The notes under the pieces: generated by a model
What the model saw: the letters and a program-made list of their open reading frames with translations, nothing else
The model's database searches: none
Told to the model about the DNA's origin: nothing
Shown here: piece by piece, positions 1 to 10,137 of the stretch
How positions within the stretch are numbered: position 1 is the stretch's first letter
Layout: each line of letters starts with the position of its first letter
Assembly: GCA_949130495.1 (NCBI GenBank)
Contig: OX422211.1
Location: forward strand, 442,130,219-442,194,218
From: Sambucus nigra
Lineage: Eukaryota; Streptophyta; Magnoliopsida; Dipsacales; Adoxaceae
DNA: 64,000 nucleotides
Reading direction: 5' to 3'
Program-made: the position numbers and the translations under genes

Positions 1-828
1 AGTATAGTTATATGATTGTGTATGCATATGCTATCTATGTGTGAAAATCATGCCCACGCTACTTCCTATCCCCGAGGTTACCGCGCTGGGACAGTCTTAT
101 CTCGATAGGACCTTTATGGGGGATATTGACTTGTACCCTAGAAGATAGATATCCTTGGTACAGGCTATCGAATGGATAGTTCAGACGGTCCTAAGAGACG
201 CAGGTACGTGCCATCCTCTTAGAGACTTGGAATCTATACTTCGCCTCATTATTGTTTATGTATGTGTTAATACAATTCGAGAGTGATTCGGAATTTGTAT
301 TCCCCTTAATATGAGCGATACGGGGTTTGGATAGTAGAGTATGCCCTCACCATAGTTTTTATTTGGGGTGCTGTTATGATATATATATTTTACGAGTAGT
401 TAATATATATATGAAATTCTGAAATTTGGAACTACCTACTGTGAATTGATATGTATGACATGGTTGATGACTCAAATTGTAAATACTTGTTTTGAGAAAG
501 TATAATATGACACTGGAAAACTTTATTGATTAATAAAGTTAGAATGAGAACTTTGGTCACTAATTGAAATATTCTTTTCAAACAATTGAATCGTTAAATT
601 TTGAATCCGACGAATAACCTAAGATAAGTTAAATCATTGGGGAAAGATAGCGTGATATATGATGAGATAAACCATTGGGAAGGTTAGTGCGATAGGTGTG
701 CACATTAGAAAAAAGGTGAGAATTTCTCAAGAGAGTGTCGCACTAATATGTTGTTGCATTGGCCTGTATCAATTTAAATACTTGCTAAACAAATTTTTAA
801 ATCATATACACTATCGGGCTCTGAACCG

Positions 829-874
<46 letters not shown>

Positions 875-1444
875 ATATATATATGTATGTACTACAGGTG
901 CCCAGCCACAGGGGCGTCTTGCTTAGGATCCCTTGGAAGGAACGTGCTGCAGCTTAGGTGGGAGTTGCAGGCCACTTGCTTAGACGATTTCATTTACTTG
1001 ATTCCACTTCTATCATTCTCAGTTATTGGGGCATGTGTCACCCTTTCCACTATTTATTTTTAATGGGACATTTGTATTTCAGTTATTTCTAGTACTGTTA
1101 CTTTGGGATTTATTCAGCATGTATGTTTTACATTAAGTTTTAAATGTTGGGATTTTGGATGTTGAATGTTTAAATCAATTGGATTATGTTCCAGGAAAAT
1201 TGTGGTATGGTTCTTACTTATGGAAAATGTGGTTAATAATTAAATAAATAAGTTTTTCTTTAAAAAATATAATTTGGTTAGAAAGGTTAAAAAAATGGTT
1301 TTGACACTTAGCTTAATTAATTAGGGTGTTAATTTGGAAAAAAGTTATTTTTACGACAGTGATGCTAAGAATGATCCAACTGTTCACCTTGATTTTAATT
1401 TAATAAAGGAGTGATCGTCTGGTATTTAATTAGGCGGGGTGTCA
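1..1444 (+). mobile_element. 3' part of a chromovirus (Tekay/Del-like) LTR, cut by the window edge
   Basis: The segment ends in GGCGGGGTGTCA, as does the complete LTR at 52047-55000. Both share landmarks in the same order: a TTACCGCG/GTTCCGCGTC block near the start, GGTGCCCAGCCACAGGG near 898 (near 54495 in the other copy), and GCTAAGAATGA about 80 bases before the end. The LTR start and any internal region lie outside the window, so a solo LTR cannot be told from a 3' LTR. The flank at 1445 falls straight into gag-like sequence of element C, so this LTR appears to have landed inside C. No usable reading frame is present. Confidence 0.75.
833..870. repeat. (TC)19 microsatellite inside the LTR
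   Basis: An uninterrupted TC dinucleotide run. A short open frame reads through it as alternating Ser-Leu and is not a gene. Confidence 0.95.
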
Positions 1445-1447
1445 CAC

Positions 1448-1573
1448 AAAGCCAAGTGGTGCAAATTACACCAAGACCATGGTCACAACACTGAGAAGTG
1501 CTATGCCATGAAAGATGAAATTGAGAGGCTCATAAGGCAGGGAATGCTGCAGTGCTTCCTCAAGGATGACTGA
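1448..1573 (+). pseudogene. C-terminal gag fragment with CHHC zinc knuckle (element C)
   Basis: Reading from 1448, the frame contains WCKLHQDHGHNTEKC, a C-x2-H-x4-H-x4-C knuckle, followed by an acidic/basic helix (MKDEIERLIRQG) and a TGA stop at 1571. The gag of element B carries the near-identical WCEFHQDHGHVTDKC followed by the same kind of helix, so this is the nucleocapsid end of a Tat-type gag, which in the family binds the genomic RNA during packaging. The N-terminal part is missing because the chromovirus LTR ends only a few bases upstream. No protease follows the stop. Confidence 0.8.
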
Positions 1574-1824
1574 GGGATGCAGCCTAGCTGGACATGCCAC
1601 ATTCCCACTTTTATGCTTATGTTCATTTTTCATTTGTTTTTATTCTATAGATAAACCCTAACTCTTCTTAAGCTGTTTTAATTTAAACTTTCTATTGTCC
1701 TTACAAAGTCATATATATATATATATATATATATGAATAGATATATGAAATCAAGTTCACTTTATAGTGCCATAGTTTGATTCTCATTTCCGTTAAAGGT
1801 TATCTTATAAAAGACTCTTTGTCT
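1574..1824. other. Noncoding segment of element C downstream of gag
   Basis: No coding capacity. It is AT-rich, with an (AT)12 run at 1711-1734. Element A interrupts it; the sequence resumes at 32137. Confidence 0.6.
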
Positions 1825-1829
1825 TAAAC
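1825..1829. repeat. Target-site duplication of element A (left copy)
   Basis: TAAAC immediately precedes the LTR TG at 1830 and is repeated at 32132-32136 right after the LTR CA at 32131. A 5-bp duplication is what gypsy integrase makes. Confidence 0.9.
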
Positions 1830-3055
1830 TGTGGCAATCCCCAATCCTCGCGGAGAGAGAGAAGGAGGGGTCATCTCCGCGGTGAGAGGACCTTGGTCCC
1901 GTGCATCCCTCTAGGGAGCGCTTTGGCCGTCGTCGACGATGTGTGAAGTGAAAAATGTAGAGAGATGGAGTCGTCAGTCTATTTTACTCAAAACAGACAA
2001 AAGAAGGTGGATCCATCCCGAAGGACAGCATCCAAAGACATACTGATACGTAGGACACCAAAATGATTCGAAAAGGTTTCGGAGGTTAAGTTACGAAATG
2101 GGAAGGTGTTAGGCACCCATTCCGCCCTTGCGGAATCTCATGGATTGTTGTTATTTTCCTTTATTTCCTCGTGGCATATGTGCATGTGTATATTTAGCGG
2201 AGATAGAAATCATCGACTTGTATCATGGAAGAGAAAAAGCGAGTCATCCATAGAATGTTCCTAACAGTATTATTAAAAAATAGGATTTACGTGATTATCC
2301 TAGTGTTGATCGTTATAATGGAACGATGATACATATGGAATAATACGCCACTAAGAATAAATATATGTATATGCAAATATATAGAATCCAAGAAAATTAA
2401 GTTAAAGAATTAGAAAAATAGAAAATGGGAAAAAAGTAGGACTCGAATCTTGGATTTTACCTCGAGACACCTACGTAGCCTATAGAGGCATCTAAGTCCA
2501 CGTAGTTCGTATATAAAACGAGGGGTGGGGTTTATCCCATAAATCCAATCGGAGACTTCTCTTATGTATGTGTGTGTGTTTAAAAAGATATTTTAGTTGT
2601 GATAAAAGTGTGAGAAAAGTGTAAGAATTCCCGTTTGGAATTTATGAGCAAACCCTCTTTTTGTTGTTTTTCGGGTTTTATTTATATGAAAATAAGGGAT
2701 GTGCAATAATACTAAATAAAAAGTGTATTAGGATATGTGAGATGGATAGAATAAAAGTGTTAAGTAATAAAAATAAGTTAATGCGAATTTAGGAGAATTT
2801 GAAGAGAGAGTCGAGGAAGTTGGACCTTCTTGAAGATCTTGAACTTGATCTTGAATGTTGGAGACCAGCCCTTGCACTTGGATGATGATAAAGGGTAGTT
2901 AATCCACCAAGTTTGATGAAAAAAATGATGAAAAGTGAAGGTTGTAAAAGGATTTGGATGTGGAAAACATGCTGACTTCGAGAGAGGTTTTCTGAGTTCG
3001 CTGAGAGTGATGGATTTCAGATCTTGGGTCCTTTTGCAATGAGGTCAGACCCTCC

Positions 3056-3063
3056 TTTTTATA
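3056..3063 (-). promoter_or_regulatory. TATA box of the element A LTR promoter (3' LTR copy)
   Basis: The minus strand reads TATAAAAAGGAGGG. The same box is at 31243-31250 in the 5' LTR. Its position places the start of the genomic RNA about 30 bases lower, near 3025 in this copy. Confidence 0.7.
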
Positions 3064-3075
3064 GACCCAAGGCAT

Positions 3076-3164
3076 TGACGATCGGTATAGGCCTGGTCCT
3101 TCCAATCGGAAGGTGTTTTTAGGCACACTGTCGATTGGCAGGATTTGGAACCTGCCGTTTGATA
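3076..3164 (-). promoter_or_regulatory. Four dyad-symmetric words upstream of the LTR TATA box
   Basis: TGACGATCGGTA (3076), TTCCAATCGGAA (3100), TGTCGATTGGCA (3129) and a degenerate TGCCG-type word near 3153 are spaced 24, 29 and about 24 bp. The first sits 12 bp upstream of the TATA box on the minus strand. The 5' LTR holds the same set at 31263, 31287, 31316 and about 31338 with the same spacing. A regulator-binding role is inference. Confidence 0.6.
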
Positions 3165-3404
3165 GTCTCTTTCAGGTTCCTTAAAAAAAATGGTCGTAAA
3201 ACTCAAATCATTGATCCGAATAGTGCACGGGGTGAGCCGCTGGAAAGGTATTTTAGAGACCTTCGAAAGTCCTTTGGACTTCTCCTAGGTTCGGGAGTTA
3301 ACTTTGGGTCAAATATGGCTCGAAAGCGCTCATCGGTCCTTTGGACGGGTGATTATCGAATGCAAACGGATCGTCCGTTCGTATGGTAAGGCAAAATCGC
3401 ACAC

Positions 3405-3425
3405 GGGGGGGGGGGGGGGGGGGGG
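3405..3425. repeat. Poly-G run (21 G) in the 3' LTR of A
   Basis: Absent at the equivalent place in the 5' LTR, which reads ACATGGGGTGGATCG, so it expanded after insertion or is a sequencing or assembly artefact. Confidence 0.85.
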
Positions 3426-3989
3426 ACCGTTGGAAAGGTTATGATATGTACTTCAAAATTCCAAAGAGTTTGACTCAGTTCGGGGAGTTGACTTTTGTTA
3501 ATCGGGATCTGGGAGCGTTCGGTGACCTTACGGAGTAAAACGGATCATTTGTTTGTACTATAAGTCAGAATTGGTCCTGGAGCAGACCGTTGGAAAGGGG
3601 TTTTAGCGCCCTTTGAAGATTCATTCAGTCTCGATCAATCTGAAGAGTTGACTTTGGTCAAACAAAGCCTGAGAGCGTTCGGTGGCCTCCTGATCAAGTT
3701 TCAGGGGAAAACGGGTCGTTCGTTCGCACCGTAAGTCAGAATTACGCATGAGGCAGACTGTTGGAAAGGGGTTTCAGCATCCTTTGAAGATTCATTCAGT
3801 CTCGGTCGAGCTAAATATTTTGACTTTTAGTCAAACGGAGCCTGGGAGTGCCAGATGGCTTCTAGGTTAGTACCCGGGGTATGACTTAGGTTTGTTGTGA
3901 TGAAGGGAGGTGCTATAGACCTAAGGAGAGGTTAGGGGGGGGGGGGTGATAGAATGGGGTGTCTACAGAGACCCTCGACGGGTGAGTTT

Positions 3990-4515
3990 GGAACAAATGA
4001 TAGCCGTTGAATAGACACCGCATGATGGCTTTGAAAGAGGATGACCAATTCAGAGGGTCGAGGTTGATTCTGAAAACCTGGGGATGAGGATGATCGATTC
4101 TGCGGGTCGAAGCCAATTCTGAGGGCTTAGATTGTGTTGACCAATTCTGCGGGTCGAAGCCAATTCTGAGGGCTTAAATTATAATGACAAATTTTGTGGA
4201 TCGAAGCCAATTCCGAGGACTTAAATTGAGATGACCAATTCTGCGGATCGAAGCCAATTTTGAGGGCTTAAATTGAGATGACCAATTCTACGGGTCGAAG
4301 CCAATTCTGAGGGCTTAAATTGAGATGACCAATTCTGCAGGTCGAATCCAATTATGAGGGATTAAATTGAGATGACCAATTTTGCGGGTGGAAGCCAATT
4401 CTGAGGGCTTAGGTTGTGATGATCAATTCTGCAGGTCGAAGCCAATTATGAGGGCTTAAATTGGGATGACCAATTCTGCGGGTCGAAGCCAATTATAAGG
4501 GCTTAAATTATGATG
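3990..4515. repeat. Tandem array, about 45-bp unit, about 10 copies
   Basis: The unit is recognisable by TGACCAATTCTGCGGGTCG followed by AAGCCAATTCTGAGGGCTT and a short AT-rich tail. The first two units are degenerate, the later ones regular. It lies between the 3' LTR and the antisense gene, the part of Tat elements that commonly holds minisatellites. Confidence 0.9.
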
Positions 4516-4949
4516 ACCTCGGGGAGTTCTGCCAGGGAAATTACCTCGTGAATTTGATTTGAGCTAGGGAGATGATTGCTGTGGAAACTTTTGTGTCTTT
4601 TGGAGACTTTGCGAGGGAACAACCAATTTGATGTTGTAAATTCCACTAGAGAAGTGATTAGGTGGTCCAGGGTTTGGACGTTTTTCTCGGGGAAATTTGA
4701 GACATTTGAGGAATATGAGATAACCTGAGGTTTAGGATACTTTAGGGGTCCTATGGGGACGTTGCCTGGGGGAGGTTAACTTGGTCTTTGAGAGTTCCGC
4801 TGGGGAAATAGGGGTTCCGCATGAGGGAGTGTGAAATTTTCTTGGTGAAAATTTTCTAAATCTTCCTTGGGATTTTTAGGAATTTTCTGAGGATTTTTCA
4901 AGGTTTTCTGTTATTTTCTGGGAGTTTTTCTACGAAAATTTAAGGGGGG
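4516..4949. other. Noncoding spacer of A
   Basis: G-rich, with loose repetition of GGGAA/GGAAATT blocks. No coding potential or RNA gene seen. Confidence 0.5.
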
Positions 4950-5065
4950 TGCCAGTCGGCATGGTGTGGAGGGTGCCATTCGGCAGTGGCACAGACTTTT
5001 GGACTGCCTCGAGAAGGTGGAAGGTCAGTGCCGATCGGTATATGGGGGTGCTGTGCCGATCGGCA
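4950..5065 (+). promoter_or_regulatory. Two pairs of TGCCGATCGGCA-type palindromes upstream of the antisense PMD gene
   Basis: TGCCAGTCGGCA (4950), TGCCATTCGGCA (4974), TGCCGATCGGTA (5029) and the perfect palindrome TGCCGATCGGCA (5054). Pairs are 24 and 25 bp apart, start to start. The last word ends 15 bp before the TATA box at 5081. The same word and pair spacing occur in the LTRs and at 19673. Confidence 0.65.
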
Positions 5066-5080
5066 TGACCCTTGACTTCC

Positions 5081-5088
5081 TATAAAAA
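5081..5088 (+). promoter_or_regulatory. TATA box of the antisense PMD gene
   Basis: CCTATAAAAAGGGGG, about 100 bases before the ATG at 5182, followed by a pyrimidine-rich leader (CTTCTTGCCTTCTCTCTTTC) typical of plant transcript starts. It resembles the LTR TATA context, TATAAAAAGG. Confidence 0.7.
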
Positions 5089-5181
5089 GGGGGCGGGTTC
5101 CCCTCATTTTTCACAGCTTCTTGCCTTCTCTCTTTCATGCTTTTCTCATGCGAATCGTTCTTACATTCCGCAAACTAAAAA

Positions 5182-6264
5182 ATGGCCACTTTTGTGAGCA
5201 CCGCGGTACACAGGGAGTGGTTGCCTATTGATGACTGGGAGAATGTGGAGTGGAGGGCCAGGACAGCTTTTGCTTTGGGGAGTGAGAACTCTTTTGATGC
5301 ATTTGAGCTATTGGCGGATGAGCGGACTTTACTGCGGGAGCCGTCACATCATCGCTCTTTTAGGGTGGTGAACCCTGATAGTTATGTAAGTACACAATGA
5401 CTTTTGGCATTCTTTTTTTTTTATTTTCTTTTTTACTTGGATTTTGACAAGGTTTTTTCTTTGACAGTCTGATGTCTCTTTGTCGACTATACGTGCCCGC
5501 GAGATGATGGGGCTTAAGGATGTCTGGGAGCACCTTCCACCTGTGGTGCGTTGGGTAGTATCATCAGCAGGCTTTGGGAGGCTGGCGTCTGTGCTGGATG
5601 AGATGCCTCGCTCGATGATAGTCTTATGCGCTTTGGGGGAGAGGTGGTGGGACACTACCAACACCTTTCATTTTAGATTTGGGGAGATGACTGTGACTCC
5701 CATAGATGATTAGCAATTGGTGGGGTTGGATTGTGATGGAGAGCAGATAGAGGTGGATCGCTCTTTGCGGGTGAGGCCGAAGGCGGTGCAGGCGACGCTT
5801 AGTGATGTGGGGAGGATAGTATTTGGGAACTCCATTCATTTGTCGCTACTGAGGGATGTTTTGCTGAGTAGGGTGATTGATATGGAGGACGGACTGCAGA
5901 TGAGGTAGATGACCTGGCTATTTATTTTACTAGTGTTGGGGGGATTTCTAGTGGCGACGTTGTCCACTTGTGGTTTTTTCCATACTTGAGGATGTTTTCG
6001 AACATCCCTCTCTATGATTGGGGGAGCCTGACTTTGGCGGCCCTTTATTTTTATCTGGATGCATTTAGCCGGTGCTGCTGGCAGACTTTTACTAGAGCCA
6101 CGTATCTTCTTGAGGTATTATTTAGTTTGCGCATTTTCCTTTTATGCATTCGCATTTTCATTGTGTGTCTCTTTTTTGATTGTGGATTCTTATCCTTGGA
6201 AGGCGTGGTTCTATGAGGTGATTGTGTGTAATACCCAGTCGGTTGCTTTGAAGGAGGTGACTGT
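5182..6264 (+). pseudogene. Antisense accessory gene 1 of element A: plant mobile domain (PMD) protein, part 1
   Basis: The frame starts at 5182 (AAAAAATGGCC). Exon 1 ends at 5385 before a GTAAGT donor; the intron is 5386-5467 (phase 0) and exon 2 begins at 5468. Exon 2 encodes WEHLPPVVRWVVSSAGFG and later TFHFRFGEMTVTPIDD, the hallmark of the plant mobile domain found in MAIN/MAIL proteins and in Tat retrotransposons. The frame is broken by a TAG at 5711 and a frameshift near 5895, after which HLWFFPYLRMFSNIPLYDWG continues the domain in another frame. A second donor (GAG/GTATTA) lies near 6114, and coding sense resumes near 6200 with AWFYE. Element B then splits the gene at 6264; it resumes at 18307. 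It lies opposite to gag-pol of A. Its molecular function is unknown. Confidence 0.75.
6260..6264. repeat. Target-site duplication of element B (left copy)
   Basis: ACTGT precedes the LTR start at 6265 and recurs at 18307-18311 after the other LTR. Joined across the insertion, the PMD frame is continuous. Confidence 0.9.
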
Positions 6265-6580
6265 TGATGATGCTAAGATTTAGCATCATCGGATAAGTGA
6301 TAGTGAGCTCAAACAGTAGTAACCATGGCAGCCAAAGGGGTGTATAAATGTATAAGTATGTATAAGGGGATGAGTATAAGAGGAATAAGACAATGATGTA
6401 TAGTGGTTCAGCCAATTTGGCCTACATCCACTGTGAGTGTGTGATCCACTACGTATGGGCACTAACGACCTTGGATACAATGCACATAAGTTCCTCTCTC
6501 TCTCTACTGTGTGTACAAGCAAAGTTTCAGCTAGGGTTACCATGAATTGATCGATCCCTCTAAAGGTTGTTGGTGACAAG

Positions 6581-6588
6581 TATATATA
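6581..6588 (-). promoter_or_regulatory. Likely TATA box of the B LTR
   Basis: The minus strand reads ACCTATATATACTTG. The copy in the 5' LTR is at 17749-17756. The box is itself palindromic, so direction is inferred from the element, not from the motif. Confidence 0.5.
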
Positions 6589-6875
6589 GGTCTTGGGGGG
6601 TGTAGTGTACCCCCCAAGTATGCATGGTGCATGTGAATGATGATCTAGCCAATCCCCTGTTGACACATGTAGATGCCAAATGATGACATATATTCCCTCA
6701 CGTGAGGGTGTGATTTTGTTATAATGGTCTCCCATGTGCCATGTGAGCCTCACGCGCACTGTTCCACGCGTCTCCCAAACCACGCGCTGTGATGATGTCA
6801 CCCTCGGCCTAGGAGCCGAGGCCGAGGGCAAAATTCCTTCCAGTAGCGAGTCTGGCCTAATTCTGGCCTCGTGCT

Positions 6876-7060
6876 GTCGGCCCCTCGTAGGGTCGTCTGG
6901 AGCCCGGTGAAGGGTCGGCCCCTCGTAGGGTCGTCTAGAGCCTGGTGAAGGGTCGGCCCCTCGTAGGGTCCTCTGGAACCTGGTGAAGGGTCGGCCCCTC
7001 TGAGGGGTCGTCTTGAGTCTGATGAAGGGTCGTCCCCTGGGGGGTCGTCCGTTTGGAGGT
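6876..7060. repeat. 39-bp tandem repeat in U3 of B (5 units here, 6 in the other LTR)
   Basis: Units start GTCGGCCCCTCGTAGGGTCG and end GGTGAAGG. The 5' LTR array (from 18043) has one more unit, which accounts for the 40-base length difference between the LTRs. Since the LTRs start identical at insertion, a unit was gained or lost afterwards. Confidence 0.85.
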
Positions 7061-7327
7061 AACCTTCAGCCAGGCCGAGGATATAAATGGGTATATCAAT
7101 CACCCCCAGCCCTTAGCCATAGGTGCTATTGAGATGGCTGAGGGATAGTGTTGTAATTGAGATGCGTGTATGATCATTTAGGTGATTGACACCTGGGCAG
7201 ATACTCATTGCTGTGCCAGTTTCCAAGGCATGGCGACTGCATACTTTGCCTGGGACTTTGTGCCCTAATGATGCCTTCCTCGTGGGCTGCGCCCTGCCTT
7301 GGTCAATGAGCCCACTTATTGCTAAAG

Positions 7328-7335
7328 TATTTAAG
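7328..7335 (+). promoter_or_regulatory. Candidate TATA box of the B antisense gene
   Basis: AAGTATTTAAGAG is followed about 20-30 bases later by a CT-rich leader (CTCTCTCTTCTTCTTCTCC). A leader intron follows at 7480-7712, with CAG/GTAATC donor and TGCAG acceptor, before the ATG at 7727. Confidence 0.5.
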
Positions 7336-7726
7336 AGATTTTTGAACTCTCTCTCTTCTTCTTCTCCTTCGTGCCCAAGCCTTCTCTCTCTAGCCTTTTA
7401 CCAGTTTTCATCGCCATTTCTGCAGCCTTCAATCCTTCAAGCTTAGCAACTTGGGCAGTTCTTGCTCTCTCTTTATCAGGTAATCTTCCGCCTCCAACGT
7501 CCTCTTCGCTTTCATTTTTTTTTTGCTTTTCTATTTTAGGCTCGTAGGGATTGATTTGGGTTATTTTATAGCTTTTTCCGGTGTCTTCTCCGACAACTGT
7601 TTCTTGAATGTTCTTGAGTGAAAACCATCAATTCCCTTTTTAATTCAAAAGTCTAATTTGGTCAACTGCAAACTTGTTTGTAGTTAAGTTCCTCAAACTT
7701 CTCTAAGTGCAGGGTCTTCCCTTTTA

Positions 7727-9974
7727 ATGCTTATGAAGCTTTATAGTTTAGCGTCTGAATTCCCATCCTTGAGAGAGAAGCTCTTTGCAGAGATCAGACG
7801 AGTAGGGGAAGAGGAAGAGAGGAAACGAGGGGCCGACCCTAATTGGGTACGACCCATCTTTCCCATTCCTCTTGCTATAATAAAACCATTTGAACCGTCT
7901 GAGTCTTGTGGGTCGTCCCATCGTCCAGCCGAGAGTCATTCAGGTGAGATGGACGAGAGAGCGTCGTCACCAACTGGAGCTGGACCTTCTGGGAGAAAAG
8001 AGGCATCTGACCTAGGCCCAGGCTGAGAGGCCGAGGGTATGGTCCCTTCCGAGGCTGTCCCTGTGACAACCCTATCTCCCCATGCCTCGTCCTATATCTC
8101 CTCTATTAGGGATCGTGACCTCTTGATATGGAGGCATGCCTATGGAGTGCCCCCCAGCGTAACTATGAAGGTTCCCTCTGAGTCTGAGAGGGTTTTTGAT
8201 TGTGAAGAGGGAGAGGTTTCGGTTTATGAACAAATGTTCAAGGTTGGAGTCAGATTCCCTCTGCACCCTGCCAGCGTAGATATCCTGTCTGCCCTTGGTG
8301 TTGCCCCCTCTCAACTTCCTCCCAACTCTTGGAGGACAATCCTGGGCTACATCTCCTTGTGGAAGAATGCTTTCACCGACGAGCCCTCGGCCGACTTATT
8401 CTTGGGCTGCTACAATATCACCTCCTCATCCAAACATCCTGGATACTATCATTTGGGGGCGAGGAGGTCTGAGAAGAAACTCCTCCACGTGGCACAAACT
8501 TCCAACCACGATTGGAAAAAGAGATTTTTCTTTATCTCTGGGGAGTGGGAGTTCACCGCCGATGGTCCGAGGGTCCCCAGAAGATGGTTTAACCCCTCCA
8601 TGAAGGCCAGGTCAGACCCTGGACTTAGTCTGGAGGAGAAGGACATTGTTGAATATCTGAGAGGACGAGGGAGAGAGGGTGAACTTCCAAAATTTGAAGA
8701 CCTGATGACCCCCCGGTTCCTCAAAGAAGCTGGTCTGAGGGTCGGCCCTCTGACAGAACTATGTGAGTTATACTGAACATTTTCCATTCTTTACTTATTT
8801 TCGAAGTGTTTCCTCTTTATCTCTGCATTTTTCTGACGTGTTGTCCTCTTATCAGGTCATCCTGCAGGTATATCAGACTATCTTTGGGAAATGACTGCTC
8901 CCAGCTTATTATCAGGCTTGGCTAAAAAGAAAGGAAAGGAGCCTCAGCAGGCTCTGAGGAAGACGAGGGCCGCTGGGCCGACAGTGGTGGAGCCGACCGC
9001 TGATAGCCATAAAAGAAAGGAGCCTGAGGCCCCTGTTGACCCTCGGCCAGATTCTCGGACGAGGGCCAGGGTCGAAGCATCTGAGGGGACGACCTCTTCA
9101 TCCAGCATGGGGGCCTTCTGGTCTCAAAACCTGGCACATCTGAGGGCCAAGCCCTGATCACTCATTGCAAACTTGAGAGCAGCCAAGGCCTCAATGTTTT
9201 CTGCACCCTCGGCCTCTGACTACGAGTTTCTGTCAAAGATGCCTCCTGCCAAAGTGTACGACTATGGTCTGCACGCCCTTGCACAGGTATTGGTCTTGAC
9301 CCACTTCTCTTAATTTCATTCTTTCACCAAATGTTTCCTCGGCCTCATGGCATGTGTTTATTTTTCTTGTGCAATCTGTGTGTGCCTTTACCTCGGTAAC
9401 AAAATGGATGGCTGAGAACCAAACAAAGTTCCATGAAGCCGAGAGGGCTATCCAACATGAGGCAGATCTTCAATCGGAGCTTGATACTGCAAGGGCCGAG
9501 TTGGAAAGTACCAGGACTGAGCATGCAAGGATCCTGGACCAGCTGACGAGGCAGCACGACGAGGACATTAAGGCCAAGGACTTGCTTCTCAAGGAAAAGG
9601 ACGAGGCCTTGACCAACATGGAGGCCAAGTACAAGGCTGACCTTGAAGCAGCCATCAAGAAAGCCGAGGCTGATGCTGTTGAGGCTTATAAGGTTTCTGA
9701 CGAGTTTCAAGGCTTCGGCCTTGAATATTTGGAGAGAGGAATCAGGACTGCCTGCCGATGGGTCGTCCTCAGGTTTGGTGATGTCGTCTCCTCGGTCCGC
9801 CCTTCGATCGAAGCAGTCAGACTGGACGACCCTATGATTGCCGAGGCTCTGACTTATGTAGAATCTCAAGTGCAGGTTGAGGGGGTCGGCACGTCTAAGG
9901 ATCAGCCGGTTATGGTCATTGAGGAAACCCCTTTGGTGGATGTTGAGGCTCTGCCCTCCGATATTGTCCCATAG
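7727..9974 (+). pseudogene. Antisense accessory gene of B: 'putative gypsy type transposon' (PF04195-like) protein with coiled-coil tail
   Basis: Three coding exons fit: 7727-8762, 8856-9286 and 9396-9974, with introns in phase 1 and phase 0 and frame kept across both. Exon 1 carries the conserved core, with FPLHPASVDILSALGVAPSQ, PNSWRTILGY and DWKKRFFFISGEW, which is the plant-specific PF04195-like family often filed as transposase. Exon 2 is charged and low-complexity, with basic AKKKGKEP and HKRKEP stretches. Exon 3 is a long heptad-rich coiled coil. The frame is broken by TGA at 8024 and 9155, and the last acceptor reads CG instead of AG at 9394-9395. The gene lies opposite to gag-pol between integrase and 3' LTR. 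Same family as the gene at 33800-36196. Function unknown; a role as transposase is not supported. Confidence 0.75.
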
Positions 9975-10137
9975 GGTGGCTGTCTGTAGCCCATACCCTC
10001 TCAATGTAATCAACATTTTTGTACTTTACTTGCAGAACACTTGATATTTTGTATAACTGGCATTTCATTAATACCATCGTCTTATTTACTGTCTTCCATA
10101 TTTGCTTCTTGTATGGTTTGCTTTGTTCTTGTTAATG

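Larger units (their letters stand above)
1830..3967 (-). repeat. 3' LTR of element A
   Basis: It matches 30030-32131 along its length, including the paired palindromes, TATA box and the CTTCTTGAAGATCTTGAACT block. On the minus strand it runs TGTAGACACCCC to GGGGATTGCCACA, with short inverted ends. It lacks a clear polypurine tract just outside (3968 onward). Confidence 0.9.
6265..7098 (-). repeat. 3' LTR of element B
   Basis: On the minus strand it runs TGATATACCC to GCATCATCA and matches 17433-18306. It contains a GC-rich U3 with 39-bp repeats, a near-perfect palindrome CCTCGGCCTAGGAGCCGAGG at 6803-6822, a TATATATA box at 6581-6588 and a CT/GA-rich leader at 6501-6515. Confidence 0.9.

Noticed and set aside
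698..1063. 121-codon open frame with Ser-Leu repeat
   Set aside because: It crosses the (TC)19 microsatellite inside an LTR.
5182..6264. A host PMD gene (MAIN/MAIL-like) disrupted by element B
   Set aside because: It lies wholly inside the LTRs of A between integrase and 3' LTR, opposite to gag-pol, as accessory genes of Tat elements do.
6286..6831. 181-codon frame in the B LTR (and copies at 17454-17999)
   Set aside because: Duplicated because it lies in the LTR; no domain, and it spans the promoter region.
9345..10016. 223-codon minus-strand frame opposite the coiled-coil exon
   Set aside because: Shadow of the + strand exon, whose heptad pattern and homology to the C gene show the true frame.
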